DNA of 40,094 nucleotides, from NCBI GenBank assembly GCA_020427395.1, contig JAGQON010000031.1, positions 1 to 40,094 on the forward strand. The letters are read 5' to 3'. The notes beneath the pieces were generated by a model. The model saw nothing but the letters and a program-made list of their open reading frames with translations. It did no database searches and had not been told where the DNA came from. This DNA is from Phycisphaerales bacterium. Its GTDB lineage: Bacteria > Planctomycetota > Phycisphaerae > Phycisphaerales > UBA1924. Both the position numbers and the translations under genes were made by a program. How positions within the stretch are numbered: the first letter of the stretch is position 1; each line of letters begins with the position of its first letter. Below, piece after piece: positions 1 through 8,650 of the stretch.

Positions 1-178
1 AGGCGTCGAGGGCGTTGTCGACGGCTTCCTTGACGGTGGTCAGGAGCGCCTTGCGGGGGTTGTCGAACCCGAGCAGGTGGCGGTTCTTGGCGAAGAACTC
101 AGAAACGGAAATGTCGCGCTGCTTGGTTGCCATGGTTTCGGCGTTGGCGCGCGTGCGAGCAGACTTGGCTTTGGCCAT
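1..178 (-). CDS. top6B: DNA topoisomerase VI subunit B, N-terminal part (runs off the left edge)
   Basis: The minus strand from an ATG at 176-178 stays open to the window edge (59 codons). After a short basic leader the protein reads [18 protein letters not shown] and then [10 protein letters not shown]. This matches the start of the GHKL ATPase domain of topoisomerase VI B, whose N box is E-x-x-D/E-N-x-x-D and helps bind ATP and Mg. The B subunit is the ATPase half of the A2B2 type IIB topoisomerase, which relaxes and decatenates DNA. A strong AAGGAGG ribosome site lies about 10 nt upstream of the chosen start. A later in-frame ATG (residue 16, MATKQ) is a possible alternative. Topoisomerase VI is typical of archaea and plants and patchy in bacteria. 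The A subunit is not visible here. Confidence 0.88.
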   Translation of the reverse strand, partial: MAKAKSARTRANAETMATKQRDISVSEFFAKNRHLLGFDNPRKALLTTVKEAVDNALDA

Positions 179-472
179 GCGGACCACCCTCCTTGGCGGC
201 GATAAAAACAGCCCTTTCGGGCTGGAATTGGGATTTCCTGATCTGAGGATAGCACAAAGGCGAGCCGGCGCGGATCAACCGCCACGGGAAAATCAAGGTG
301 GCACGGGGTTTTTGCGGCATGGCTTCACATAAATCACACACAGTGATTTCGTGACTCGGCGGCTGTGGCGGCTATCTTTTTTGTGCGTTTGGCAGGAGAT
401 CAGACGCGGCCAAGGGCCTGGCCCCTGGCACGAGAGATTTGAGAAGAGAGACCCGAGAGTAGGAGTTAAAAG

Positions 473-1150
473 ATGAAGAGCTTTGTTTTCGTCAGCGCCA
501 TCGCAGCGCTCGCCGGTGCCGCACAGGCCGACATCGTTGCCAACTGGGCATGGAACGCACAGGACCTCCCCGGTGGTGGCTTCGGCTTCCAGACCTCGGA
601 CTTCCCCCAGGGCGCTGATGTCGGTTCGGGCATGTTCAGCATTTTCGACTTCAACACCGACAACACCGACGGCGTCTACACCTGGGTGCAGAGCTTCGCC
701 GGCACCACCACCGGCGCCATCGACGGTGTCTCGGGCGGCTCGTTCGCCTTCCAGGGCGCGACCTCGCAGGGCGTGACCAACAACGGCGCGCAGGCCGTGT
801 TCGCCTTCGACGGCACCCTCTGGACCGACCTGTCCTTCGACTTCGCCCGTCGCGGCACCTCGACCGGCTTCAACAATGTCACCGTTGAGATGTTCGACGG
901 CACCACCTCGCTCGGCATCCTCGGCGTCCTCGGCGCTGCCGGCTCGAGCTGGGAGCTGACCAGCTACGACATCTCGGCGCTCAACGGCGTCGCCGATGCC
1001 AGCGTCGTCTTCACCTTCGACGGCGCGACCTCGGACACCGGCAACAACCGCCTGGACAATGTCACCATCAACGGCACCGCCGTCCCGACCCCCGGCAGCC
1101 TCGCGCTGCTGGCCTTCGGTGGCCTCGTCGGCACCCGCCGTCGCCGCTGA
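473..1150 (+). CDS. Secreted PEP-CTERM-like protein
   Basis: This 225-residue protein has an N-terminal signal peptide (MKSFVFVSAIAALAGAAQA, cleavage near residue 19) and a Gly/Thr/Asp-rich beta-type body without a domain I recognise. Its C-terminus reads P-T-P-G, then a hydrophobic segment (SLALLAFGGLVG), then TRRRR. That is the layout of PEP-CTERM sorting signals, which in Gram-negative bacteria are processed by exosortase, often for surface or exopolysaccharide-associated proteins. Planctomycetes use P-x-P-G variants. A GGAG site lies about 8 nt before the ATG, and a strong intrinsic terminator follows at 1184-1214, so the gene looks monocistronic. Codon use is strongly biased to C at third positions, suggesting high expression. 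The ligand or function cannot be told. Confidence 0.85.
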   Translation: MKSFVFVSAIAALAGAAQADIVANWAWNAQDLPGGGFGFQTSDFPQGADVGSGMFSIFDFNTDNTDGVYTWVQSFAGTTTGAIDGVSGGSFAFQGATSQGVTNNGAQAVFAFDGTLWTDLSFDFARRGTSTGFNNVTVEMFDGTTSLGILGVLGAAGSSWELTSYDISALNGVADASVVFTFDGATSDTGNNRLDNVTINGTAVPTPGSLALLAFGGLVGTRRRR

Positions 1151-1183
1151 TCCCACGGGATACAAATCGAATCCTGAACCACG

Positions 1184-1214
1184 ACGCACGCCCTTGTTGG
1201 GCGTGCGTTTTTTT
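1184..1214 (+). terminator. Intrinsic terminator
   Basis: A perfect 10-bp stem (ACGCACGCCC / GGGCGTGCGT) with a 5-nt loop is followed by seven T residues. It closes the PEP-CTERM gene ending at 1150. Confidence 0.93.
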
Positions 1215-1356
1215 GTGATTCAGGCGGGTATTTATGGAGAAATATCCATTTAACATGCTTCGGGGGCTACTGAGCATCTGTTAGGATGAAAACAACTCGG
1301 ACCGATGAGACGGTGTGTTTCACTTTGGTTTGTGCAAGGTCCGAGCAGGAGGCAGT

Positions 1357-1899
1357 ATGATGAAGACATGTGTGCATATCGGTACTCTTGGGTTGGTTCT
1401 CGCGAGTTGCATTTCCTCTGAGGCATTGGGCGAAGGTGATCATGTCATTGAGTTCTTTGATGAGATCATTCGGCAGCCCGGTCAGATTTGGGATGTTGCG
1501 AACTATCCATACCTGATGGAGCAGGTCGGAGCGGGAGAGGATGACTTTGGGTTTATCCTGAGCACCTTCTCTGCGGTGACCTTTGGCTCTGGTGGATACC
1601 TTGGGATCATGGGTGCGAACTATGGGAGCTCGGAGTTCGATGTAAAGGTGAGCTACGAGGATTCTGACGGGCTCTGGCATTCGTACGACGAGCACATCGA
1701 TGGTGATTACGGGCAGTGGATCGGAAATCTGCTTGATGGTGTTGATTACCAAAGCATCATCGTGACGACATCGGTCGATCCGCGGCTTGAGTTGCAGCTT
1801 CCAGGTGGGAGTGTTTCGTCCGTGCCGGGCGTTCCAGCACCGGGTGGCGTTTGTCTGCTCGCACTTGCAGGAATGAGTGCAACGCGCCGGCGTCGATAA
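1357..1899 (+). CDS. Secreted PEP-CTERM-like protein
   Basis: About 180 residues. The start at 1357 (ATG ATG AAG) is preferred over an upstream in-frame ATG because AGGAGG lies 5 nt before it and a signal peptide (MMKTCVHIGTLGLVLASC...) begins there. A Cys in the signal region makes lipidation conceivable, but cleavage after SSEALG fits as well. The body is acidic and aromatic-rich without a recognised domain. The C-terminus has P-A-P-G, the hydrophobic stretch GVCLLALAGMSA and TRRRR, a PEP-CTERM-like sorting tail shared with the gene at 473. The sequence is lower in GC and less codon-biased than that neighbour, which suggests weaker expression or a different origin. It has its own terminator at 1924-1945. 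Confidence 0.8.
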   Translation: MMKTCVHIGTLGLVLASCISSEALGEGDHVIEFFDEIIRQPGQIWDVANYPYLMEQVGAGEDDFGFILSTFSAVTFGSGGYLGIMGANYGSSEFDVKVSYEDSDGLWHSYDEHIDGDYGQWIGNLLDGVDYQSIIVTTSVDPRLELQLPGGSVSSVPGVPAPGGVCLLALAGMSATRRRR

Positions 1900-1923
1900 T
1901 GCAAGGTGATTGATCAGCAATGG

Positions 1924-1945
1924 ACGCCCGGAAGGGCGTTTTTTT
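1924..1945 (+). terminator. Intrinsic terminator
   Basis: A 6-bp stem (ACGCCC / GGGCGT) with a GGAA tetraloop is followed by a run of T residues. It ends the gene at 1357-1899 just before the convergent MATE gene. Confidence 0.85.
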
Positions 1946-1966
1946 ATGTATTGGTGCAGTAGGGGG

Positions 1967-3598
1967 TCAGACCTTGGCCTTGAGCCACCCACCATGGAAG
2001 AAGCGGATCGAGAAGATCACGCCACGGAGGAGCATCTCCGAGCACAATGCGATCCAGAGCGCAGGCAACCCGGGCTCGATGCCGAACCATGCTTCGAAGA
2101 GCTTGGGGTTCGTGATCACACCGCCGCCCATGAACTCGGGGATGGGGATATCCACGCCCGAAACCATGTAGGCCAGAGGCAATCGCATACCGTACGTCGC
2201 GAACCAGGTCAGCCCCATCACCCACTTCACATCGCCGGCCCCGCGCATCGCCGAGCGGAACACGATCCCGATCGCGAACGGGATCTGCACAATCCCGCAG
2301 GTGATGAGCAGGGGGGGGACGAGCTTCATGTGCTCGCCTTGTGCTGACATCGCATTGGTGATGGCGCTGGCGAAGACGATAAAGCAGATTCCAAGCCCGC
2401 CCATGATGACGGACGCGATGACGGTGCAGCGGAACACGGCCTTCTTGGCAAGGTCCGGGCGGTTCATGCCCAGGTACTGACCGGTGAGTGTTGCGGCGGC
2501 GATACCCATTCCAAAGCCGGGCATAAAGCTGAAGGCCTCGATGCGGATGCCGATGATGTGCGCACCAAGCAAACCATCGCTCGCGACCTGCACGGCCAGC
2601 AACCCAACAAAGGTGATGATAAAGAAGTTGCCAAGCCACATCCCGAAGGTCTCAAGGAAGTTGGGCACGGCCAATCGGACGAACCGGTAGATCGTGATCA
2701 GGTGGGGCTTAAGATTGCGACGCTTGAGCCGGATCGACCACTTGCCCGAGAGCGCAAACGAGAAGATCAACGCCGCCCCGAAGATATCGCCGACCACCGT
2801 GCCCAGCGCGATACCCGTCACGCCCCAATCAAGCCCGAGCGGGCTCGTGAGCCCGAACACGGTGACGCCCGACACGCCCCAGCTCACAACGATGTTGACA
2901 ATATTCCGAACGATCATCGCATTCAGCGGCGAGATCGAATCACCCGCGCCACGCGAGCAGGCAATCAGCCCGAACAGCAGGGAAGCGAACGGCGTTCCCA
3001 GCGCGATGATCCGCATGTACTGGATGAAGTACCCCCCTGCTGAATCAGTCATATTCAGCAGGGTCACGATCATCGGCGAAGCAAACCAGACCACCGTACC
3101 GATCGCCGAGCCGCACAGGAGCGAGAGGGTGGTCGCCTGCCCGAGCATGACATTGGCCACGCCCATGCGGCCCTTGCCCACAGACCGTGAGATCAGCGCC
3201 GTCGCCCCGACCCCAATGGCCATGATGACAAGCCCGATGAACCACATGATGTAGCTCGCCCCGCCGATCGCATCGGTAGCCGCCACGCCGTCCTCCAGCG
3301 AAGCACTGAGCTTGGTGTCCACGAGCCCCACAAGCGAGTTCAGGAACGATTCAAGAACAACCGGCCACGCGAGCACAAAGATCGCCGACCACATGGTCAG
3401 CCCCTTGAGACGCCCAGATCGGAACCGCCCATCATCGGCACAGACGGGCTTGGGGCCGGTCTCGGTCAACGCACCAACCGTAGTGACGGTCATCGGCTGC
3501 CCGACCAACTCCTCGAGGTCATCCTCATGGAGCGGCGGATCGATCGCATCGTGCGAAGGCACACAGCTGGCCTCATGCTCAGCGCGTCGGTCGGTCAT
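1967..3598 (-). CDS. MATE family multidrug/metabolite exporter
   Basis: The 543-residue protein has an unusual, mostly hydrophilic N-terminal extension of about 70 residues, then about 12 hydrophobic segments arranged as two related halves. Segments such as WPVVLESFLNSLVGLVDT and the matching region in the second half are typical of the MATE (NorM/DinF) fold, which exports cationic drugs or metabolites in exchange for Na+ or H+. Substrate cannot be predicted. The gene lies 213 bp downstream of the lipid-kinase gene on the same strand. The AT-rich stretch near 3760-3785 in that gap could hold its promoter. Its 3' end converges with the PEP-CTERM gene. Whether the N-terminal extension is translated in full is uncertain. 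Confidence 0.88.
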   Translation of the reverse strand: MTDRRAEHEASCVPSHDAIDPPLHEDDLEELVGQPMTVTTVGALTETGPKPVCADDGRFRSGRLKGLTMWSAIFVLAWPVVLESFLNSLVGLVDTKLSASLEDGVAATDAIGGASYIMWFIGLVIMAIGVGATALISRSVGKGRMGVANVMLGQATTLSLLCGSAIGTVVWFASPMIVTLLNMTDSAGGYFIQYMRIIALGTPFASLLFGLIACSRGAGDSISPLNAMIVRNIVNIVVSWGVSGVTVFGLTSPLGLDWGVTGIALGTVVGDIFGAALIFSFALSGKWSIRLKRRNLKPHLITIYRFVRLAVPNFLETFGMWLGNFFIITFVGLLAVQVASDGLLGAHIIGIRIEAFSFMPGFGMGIAAATLTGQYLGMNRPDLAKKAVFRCTVIASVIMGGLGICFIVFASAITNAMSAQGEHMKLVPPLLITCGIVQIPFAIGIVFRSAMRGAGDVKWVMGLTWFATYGMRLPLAYMVSGVDIPIPEFMGGGVITNPKLFEAWFGIEPGLPALWIALCSEMLLRGVIFSIRFFHGGWLKAKV

Positions 3599-3811
3599 GG
3601 TTGATGCACACTCCAGTCGCGGCCCGTTCCTCTGCGCGGGTCAATGGGCAGTCTAGACGGGCACGAAGATTCATGATGTCTTGGACCGGGGCAACGCTGG
3701 TCAATTCTGAGAGAGAATGCGACCAGAAGCATCGAGAAGGATCTCCAGCCTCGCTCAGTCCTGTTTTACATAACATAAATTATCGGACTTTAGGGATAGC
3801 AGACATAGGAC

Positions 3812-4702
3812 TCAGGAACCACCCCTCAAACGCGGTGCATGAGCATACACACTGGACTCGGACATGCGGAACTCCAGTGTGGCCCCAGGAGTCAGGAGCG
3901 ACGCGATGGCTTTGGGCTTCTCCCCATCGATCTGGATATGGCTGTCGTCTACGGCTTCGACACGGACGATCGATCCGCGTGCGAGCTTGGCCGCTGGCAG
4001 GCGGGCCAGGAGCGAGAGGTAGCGCACGCCGACGCCCAGCGAGGTCGTGCCCGGGATGTTGGCGATGTCGAGCAGGCTGTCATCGCAGCACGCACCACGG
4101 CACGGATTGAAGTGCCCGCCATAGTTCGGGAGATTGGCCACAACGAGCACTCCGGGCTTGCAATCGAACGATTCGTCATCGATCGTCACGCGAAGGCGGG
4201 CGATACGCGGGCTCAGAACTTCGCGGATTACAGGTCGGATATACGCCCGGAACCCCCCAAGCGTGCGTGATTCCTCGAGGCGGTGAATGACCGAGGCGTC
4301 CATGCCCAGTGAAGTCATGATCAGGAACGGATGCCCGTTGCACTCCGGCAGATCGATACGGCTTGGTTGGCAGTCGGTCTCAAGCTGCTGTATCGCACGG
4401 CTGGGCCTGCTGGACATCCTGAACGCAAGGGCAATGAGGTTGGCGGTGCCGGTGGCAAGGTGATAGAAGGGGGTCTGGGTTCTGGCGAGCTGCCGGAGCA
4501 TGTGATGCACGGTGCCGTCGCCCCCCACGATGATGAGGCGATCCGATTCGCAAATCTGTTCGTCTTCGAGCTGCCACTGCGGGCCAACGAAAATGGTATT
4601 GATCAGGTGCCCGCGTGCATCCGCCAACTGCTCAAGGGCGTGAGCGAGCTTGCTGGCTTTACCCCTGCCGGAACGCGGATTGGCAATGATGGTGAACCGC
4701 AT
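3812..4702 (-). CDS. Diacylglycerol/lipid kinase family protein (YegS/DagK-like)
   Basis: The 296-residue protein belongs to the diacylglycerol kinase catalytic family. It starts with FTIIANPRSGRGKA (nucleotide-loop N-P-x-S-G), has GGDGTVHHML at about residues 59-68, then LATGTANLIA where the family usually has PLGTGND. Near the C-terminus it has IQIDGE, the D-G-E motif of the family. Such enzymes phosphorylate diacylglycerol, sphingoid or related lipids at the cytoplasmic membrane; the substrate here is unknown. The length fits bacterial YegS/DgkB. It is divergent from map with a 78-bp gap that must hold both promoters. Confidence 0.85.
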   Translation of the reverse strand: MRFTIIANPRSGRGKASKLAHALEQLADARGHLINTIFVGPQWQLEDEQICESDRLIIVGGDGTVHHMLRQLARTQTPFYHLATGTANLIALAFRMSSRPSRAIQQLETDCQPSRIDLPECNGHPFLIMTSLGMDASVIHRLEESRTLGGFRAYIRPVIREVLSPRIARLRVTIDDESFDCKPGVLVVANLPNYGGHFNPCRGACCDDSLLDIANIPGTTSLGVGVRYLSLLARLPAAKLARGSIVRVEAVDDSHIQIDGEKPKAIASLLTPGATLEFRMSESSVYAHAPRLRGGS

Positions 4703-4780
4703 CTGCTCTGTTTCTATCGGGTATTTGCGTGGGTTGGCGACACTCCGCAGCCCCCCGATCGCGTGCTATGATCCATCCTG

Positions 4781-5602
4781 ATGCCGACCGCTGTCCGATC
4801 CCATTCTGATGTTGATGCAGCGTACGACGCTGCTCAGAAAGTCGTTGAGACCCACCACCGCATTGCGGCCTTTCTTCATGAAGGGTTGACACTGGCGCAG
4901 ATTGACCGGTTCGTATTCGAGACGCTCGAAGAGCTCGGATGCAAGTCGTGCTTCTTCAAGTACCGCGCAGGTGGTCTGCCCCCCTTCCCTTCGCAGGCAT
5001 GCCTGAGTCTCAACGAGTGCGTGGTGCACGGCACAGCCGCGTACCACCTCGAACCGCTCAAGCCCGGCGACGTGCTCAAGATTGACATCGGCGTCCGCTA
5101 CCGCGGCTGGATGGGCGACGCCGCCTGGACCTATGTGTTCGGCGAGATGACACCGGAGATCAGGAAACTGACCGATTCGGGCAAGGAATCGCTCGCCAAG
5201 GGCATCGAAGAACTCCGCCCCGGCAATGTCTGGCTTGACTGGGCCAAGACCGTGCAGCGTGTGGTCGAAGACGAGTACGGCTTCCACCTGATCCGAGGCC
5301 TCGGCGGGCACGGCTACGGCAAGAAGCTGCACACCTCGCCGTGGATCTCCAATGTGGTCCCGACGCACCCCAACGAGTGGCCCGACGCGAACAACATCAT
5401 CGAACCCGGAGCCCTCGTGGCCGTTGAGCCGATGATTGCCATCGGCACAGGCGAGATCACCCAGGGCCATAAGCAGTGGCCGATCTACACCGCCGACAAG
5501 TCCAACTCTGTGCACTACGAGCACGATGTGCTCGTCACCTCGGACGGCCCCCGCATCCTGACCGACGGGCTGCAGGATGTCCAGGATGTGATCACCCGAT
5601 GA
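4781..5602 (+). CDS. map: Methionine aminopeptidase, type I
   Basis: The 273-residue protein removes the initiator Met from nascent proteins. All five metal ligands of the pita-bread fold are visible: D102 (KIDIG), D113 (MGDAAWT), H177 (GGHGYGKKLH), E216 (AVEPM) and E247 (HYEHDVLVT). H84 (CVVHG) is the usual substrate-side His. There is no N-terminal SH3-like or zinc-finger extension. Family length is about 250-290. trpA starts 22 bp downstream, so the two are probably co-transcribed. A second, more divergent M24 peptidase lies at 8651-9799. Confidence 0.95.
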   Translation: MPTAVRSHSDVDAAYDAAQKVVETHHRIAAFLHEGLTLAQIDRFVFETLEELGCKSCFFKYRAGGLPPFPSQACLSLNECVVHGTAAYHLEPLKPGDVLKIDIGVRYRGWMGDAAWTYVFGEMTPEIRKLTDSGKESLAKGIEELRPGNVWLDWAKTVQRVVEDEYGFHLIRGLGGHGYGKKLHTSPWISNVVPTHPNEWPDANNIIEPGALVAVEPMIAIGTGEITQGHKQWPIYTADKSNSVHYEHDVLVTSDGPRILTDGLQDVQDVITR

Positions 5603-5624
5603 CCCCCCTACCGAGCACGACACG

Positions 5625-6437
5625 ATGAACCGAATCAATCAGGCGTTCGTGAACGCGAAGGAAACCGGGCAGGGCGCGCTGTTGCCGTTCGTCTGCGCCG
5701 GTTCGCCCGAGCTCGAAGCACTTCCCAGGCTGCTGCCGGCGCTGGAAAGTGCCGGCGCGAGCGTCGTCGAGATCGGCTTCCCCTACAGCGACCCGATCGC
5801 AGACGGCCCAACCATTGCCGCGGCGATGCATGTGGCACTGCAGCAGGGGATCACGCCGGAGAAAATCTTCGAACAGGTCAGCAGCGTCCGCGACCAGCTG
5901 AGCATGGGTTTGGTGGCCATGGTCAGCGTTTCGATCGTGATCGCGATGGGCGGCCCTGACGCGTTCGTCAAGCGTGCAGTCGAGGCCGGCTTCGATGGGT
6001 TCATCTTCCCCGATGTCTCGTTCGAAGAAACCGAAACCTACCGCGAGGCCTGCAAGGCCCACGGCGCGACGATGTCGCTGCTGATCTCCCCCACCACCCC
6101 AACGGAGCGGGCGATCGAGATCGCTAATGCCTCAAGCGGCTTCGCCTACCTGCTGGCTCGCTCGGGCGTCACTGGCGAGCGATCTGACCTGCCCGACATC
6201 GGCGAGCGTGTCCGCTCAATCCGCAGCAAGAGCAGCACCCCCATCGCCTGCGGGTTCGGAATTTCCAACGCGGACCAGGTCGGGGCAGTGATCAAGCACG
6301 CGGACGGTGCCATCGTCGGCAGCGCCCTGGTGCGAACGATGATCGATGCCACGAAGAACAATCGGGACTATGTCGGTGCGTGCGAGGAGTTTGTGCACGA
6401 ACTGGCGATGGGCCTGATCTCGATGGACAGCATCTGA
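5625..6437 (+). CDS. trpA: Tryptophan synthase alpha chain
   Basis: The 270-residue TIM-barrel subunit cleaves indole-3-glycerol phosphate to indole and glyceraldehyde 3-phosphate and passes indole to TrpB. The catalytic pair is in place: E49 (VVEIGFPYSDP) and D60 (IADGP). The phosphate-binding C-terminal region (CGFGIS, DGAIVGSALV) is intact. Length equals the family norm. It follows map by 22 bp and precedes tRNA-Ile by 26 bp. No other trp gene is in view, so the pathway is split in this genome, as is common in planctomycetes. Confidence 0.95.
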   Translation: MNRINQAFVNAKETGQGALLPFVCAGSPELEALPRLLPALESAGASVVEIGFPYSDPIADGPTIAAAMHVALQQGITPEKIFEQVSSVRDQLSMGLVAMVSVSIVIAMGGPDAFVKRAVEAGFDGFIFPDVSFEETETYREACKAHGATMSLLISPTTPTERAIEIANASSGFAYLLARSGVTGERSDLPDIGERVRSIRSKSSTPIACGFGISNADQVGAVIKHADGAIVGSALVRTMIDATKNNRDYVGACEEFVHELAMGLISMDSI

Positions 6438-6449
6438 ACAGAAATCGGG

Positions 6450-6455
6450 TACAAT
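6450..6455 (+). promoter_or_regulatory. Probable -10 box of tRNA-Ile
   Basis: TACAAT lies 8 nt before the mature 5' end of the tRNA at 6464. A TGGACA at 6424-6429 could be the -35 but its spacing of 20 is long. The tRNA could also be read through from map-trpA. Confidence 0.4.
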
Positions 6456-6463
6456 GCCCGCAC

Positions 6464-6536
6464 GGCCCCGTAGCTCAGCGGTTAGAGCGCGCGACTCATA
6501 ATCGCTTGGTCCCCGGTTCGAATCCGGGCGGGGCTA
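6464..6536 (+). tRNA. tRNA-Ile2 (anticodon CAT, lysidine-type)
   Basis: A 73-nt cloverleaf: acceptor GGCCCCG/CGGGGCT (first pair G-U), D stem GCTC/GAGC, anticodon loop CTCATAA with CAT at 6497-6499, T stem CCCGG/CCGGG with TTCGAAT loop, discriminator A. The anticodon-arm sequence GCGACTCATAATCGC and GGTTAGAGC closely resemble E. coli tRNA-Ile2, whose C34 is changed to lysidine by TilS so that it reads AUA. Elongator Met is the alternative but is better filled by the gene at 17643-17716. CCA is not encoded. Pair 27-43 is a C/U mismatch. Confidence 0.8.
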
Positions 6537-6566
6537 TTTTCATGCGCGGCGTCTGATCCCATGGGA

Positions 6567-7778
6567 TCAGACACTCGTGAGTTGGCTCAGCCCCGACTCG
6601 ATCGCCGCCTGTTTCACGGCCGCCGCGACCGTGTCGGCGACGCTCTTATCGAGCGGGTTGGGCAGGACCATGTCCTCCGTCGGCTCCCCCACCGCCTTGG
6701 CAAGCGCATGGGCGGCCGCGAGCTTCATGCGCCCGTCGATCTGCGTCGCGTGCGCCTCGATCGCACCACGGAAGATACCCGGGAAAGCCAGCACATTGTT
6801 CACCTGGTTCGGGTAATCCGATCGCCCGGTGCCGATGATCCGCGCCCCGCCCTTTCGGGCCTCATCAGGTGTGATCTCCGGCGTCGGGTTGGCCATCGCG
6901 AAGATGATCGCATCATCATTCATCCGGCTGACATCTTCGGCGGTGAGCAGGTTGCCCACGCTGACACCGATGAAGACATCCGCCCCGTTGATGGCGTCGT
7001 GGACCGAGCCGGAGATCCGAGGGCGGTTTGTGAACCGGAGCAGGTCTTTCTTCTCATCGTTGAGATCATCGCGATCGGGCGAGATGATGCCCTTGGAATC
7101 GCACATGATGACCTCCTTCACGCTGACGCACACATCCGCCTCGTGATCGACGCAACGCAGGAGCTTGGCGATCGCCGTCCCTGCAGCACCGGCACCGTTG
7201 ATCACGACTCGAGCGTCCCCAAAGTCCTTGCCGACGATCTTCATGGCGTTGATCATCGCGGCGAGCAGGACGATCGCCGTCCCGTGTTGGTCATCGTGCA
7301 TCACCGGGATGCCGATGTCCTGCAGGGCCTCTTCAACCGCGAAGCACCGCGGCGCAGCGATGTCCTCAAGGTTGATCCCCGCGTAGCTGGGCGCGATGGC
7401 CTTGGCGATCTGGATCAGCTGCCGGGTGCCTTCGTCGCCCTTGGGCACATCGACACACAGTGGGATCGCATCGATGTCTGCGAACGCCTTGAACAGGCAC
7501 GCTTTGCCTTCCATGACGGGCATGGCCGCGGCCGGCCCGATGTTCCCAAGCCCCAGAACCGCCGTGCCGTCGGTCAGCACGCACACACTGTTGCCACGCA
7601 TCGTCAGTTTGTACGACTCGGCGGGGTCCTGATGAATCAGCTCACACGGCCGGGCGACACCGGGGGTATACGCCAGCGAGAGGTCCTCACGGGTTTCCAG
7701 CGGGACCTTGCAATAGACACCCAGCTTGCCCTGGTGCTTGCGGTGGAGATCGACGGATCGTTCGTAGCTGTCGCTCAT
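6567..7778 (-). CDS. Malic enzyme (malate dehydrogenase, oxaloacetate-decarboxylating)
   Basis: The 403-residue protein oxidatively decarboxylates malate to pyruvate with NAD(P)+. It starts with the family signature region [13 protein letters not shown], has the metal and substrate segment [13 protein letters not shown], then [13 protein letters not shown], and a Rossmann motif [14 protein letters not shown] for the dinucleotide. The late segment [16 protein letters not shown] is typical of the bacterial group. It lacks the C-terminal phosphotransacetylase-like domain of MaeB, so it is the short form. AAAGGA lies about 9 nt before the ATG. Cofactor preference (NAD or NADP) cannot be settled by eye. 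Confidence 0.92.
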   Translation of the reverse strand: MSDSYERSVDLHRKHQGKLGVYCKVPLETREDLSLAYTPGVARPCELIHQDPAESYKLTMRGNSVCVLTDGTAVLGLGNIGPAAAMPVMEGKACLFKAFADIDAIPLCVDVPKGDEGTRQLIQIAKAIAPSYAGINLEDIAAPRCFAVEEALQDIGIPVMHDDQHGTAIVLLAAMINAMKIVGKDFGDARVVINGAGAAGTAIAKLLRCVDHEADVCVSVKEVIMCDSKGIISPDRDDLNDEKKDLLRFTNRPRISGSVHDAINGADVFIGVSVGNLLTAEDVSRMNDDAIIFAMANPTPEITPDEARKGGARIIGTGRSDYPNQVNNVLAFPGIFRGAIEAHATQIDGRMKLAAAHALAKAVGEPTEDMVLPNPLDKSVADTVAAAVKQAAIESGLSQLTSV

Positions 7779-7844
7779 GCGGGTTCCTTTGGCGTGAATC
7801 GCCCCTGCTGAACTTGCACTCTAGGCGTCACTCTCACCGTGAGT

Positions 7845-8615
7845 TCAGAACTTAAAATCGGCGACGACCATGGCGTGGTCGGAGACTTCGAGCCCACTCT
7901 GGCGGTCGATGTGGCAGTCCTTGAGCTTATTGTGGGCAGCCTTGTTCAGCAGCAGATAATCAATCCGCCACCCCCGGTCCTTGGCGCGGGCCTGACCGCG
8001 GTTGGACCACCACGAGTATGGCCCGTCCACATCCCCAAACTTCTCGCGGACGATGTCTCGCCACCCCATGTCGATCATCTCCCCCATCCACTGGCGTTCA
8101 TGCGGCAGGAAGCCCGAGGTGTTCTGGTTGCTCTTGGCGTAGAAGATGTCGCGCTCGGTGTGGGCGATGTTGAAGTCGCCGCCCAGCACGGTCGGGACTC
8201 GGGATTTGAGCATGGGTGTGGCCCAGTCCATGAACGCCGGCAGCCACTGGTCCTTGATCGCTTGCCTTTCCTCACCCGACGAGCCCGACGGGAGGTACAC
8301 GCTGACGACTCGGACAGGTCCGATTCTGGCAACAATGACGCGTCCCTCATGGTCGTCGTCGCCGATGCCGCGGGCCTCTTCCTTCAGGTCCGCTCCGCAC
8401 GCCCAAACAGCCGTGCCGGAATAGCCCTTCTTCTGGGCCGGATGCCAGATGGTCGACCAGCCCTCAGGGCACCGCATGGCCTCGGGGATCTGCTCGGGCA
8501 AGGCCCGGACCTCCTGGAGCAGGAGCACATCCGGATTGACCCGCTCGAGATGATCCGAGAACCCCTTGCGCGCGGCCGCCCTGATCCCGTTGACATTCCA
8601 TGTCGCGATTCGCAT
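7845..8615 (-). CDS. xth: Exodeoxyribonuclease III (AP endonuclease, XthA/ExoA family)
   Basis: This 256-residue Mg-dependent nuclease cuts 5' to abasic sites in base excision repair and degrades DNA 3' to 5'. Motifs in order: MRIATWNVNGIRAA, LLLQEVRA (metal-binding Glu), GGDFNIAH, RIDYLLL and SDHAMVVADF (catalytic Asp-His). The start at 8615 is chosen because the family begins exactly at MRIATWNVNG; an in-frame upstream ATG at 8705 would add 30 unrelated residues. No ribosome site is evident. The divergent peptidase gene starts only 35 bp away, so at least one of the two transcripts must have a very short leader or none. Confidence 0.93.
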   Translation of the reverse strand: MRIATWNVNGIRAAARKGFSDHLERVNPDVLLLQEVRALPEQIPEAMRCPEGWSTIWHPAQKKGYSGTAVWACGADLKEEARGIGDDDHEGRVIVARIGPVRVVSVYLPSGSSGEERQAIKDQWLPAFMDWATPMLKSRVPTVLGGDFNIAHTERDIFYAKSNQNTSGFLPHERQWMGEMIDMGWRDIVREKFGDVDGPYSWWSNRGQARAKDRGWRIDYLLLNKAAHNKLKDCHIDRQSGLEVSDHAMVVADFKF

Positions 8616-8650
8616 TGGGAATGGTAGCGGCCAGGGCCCTATTGTGGGTG

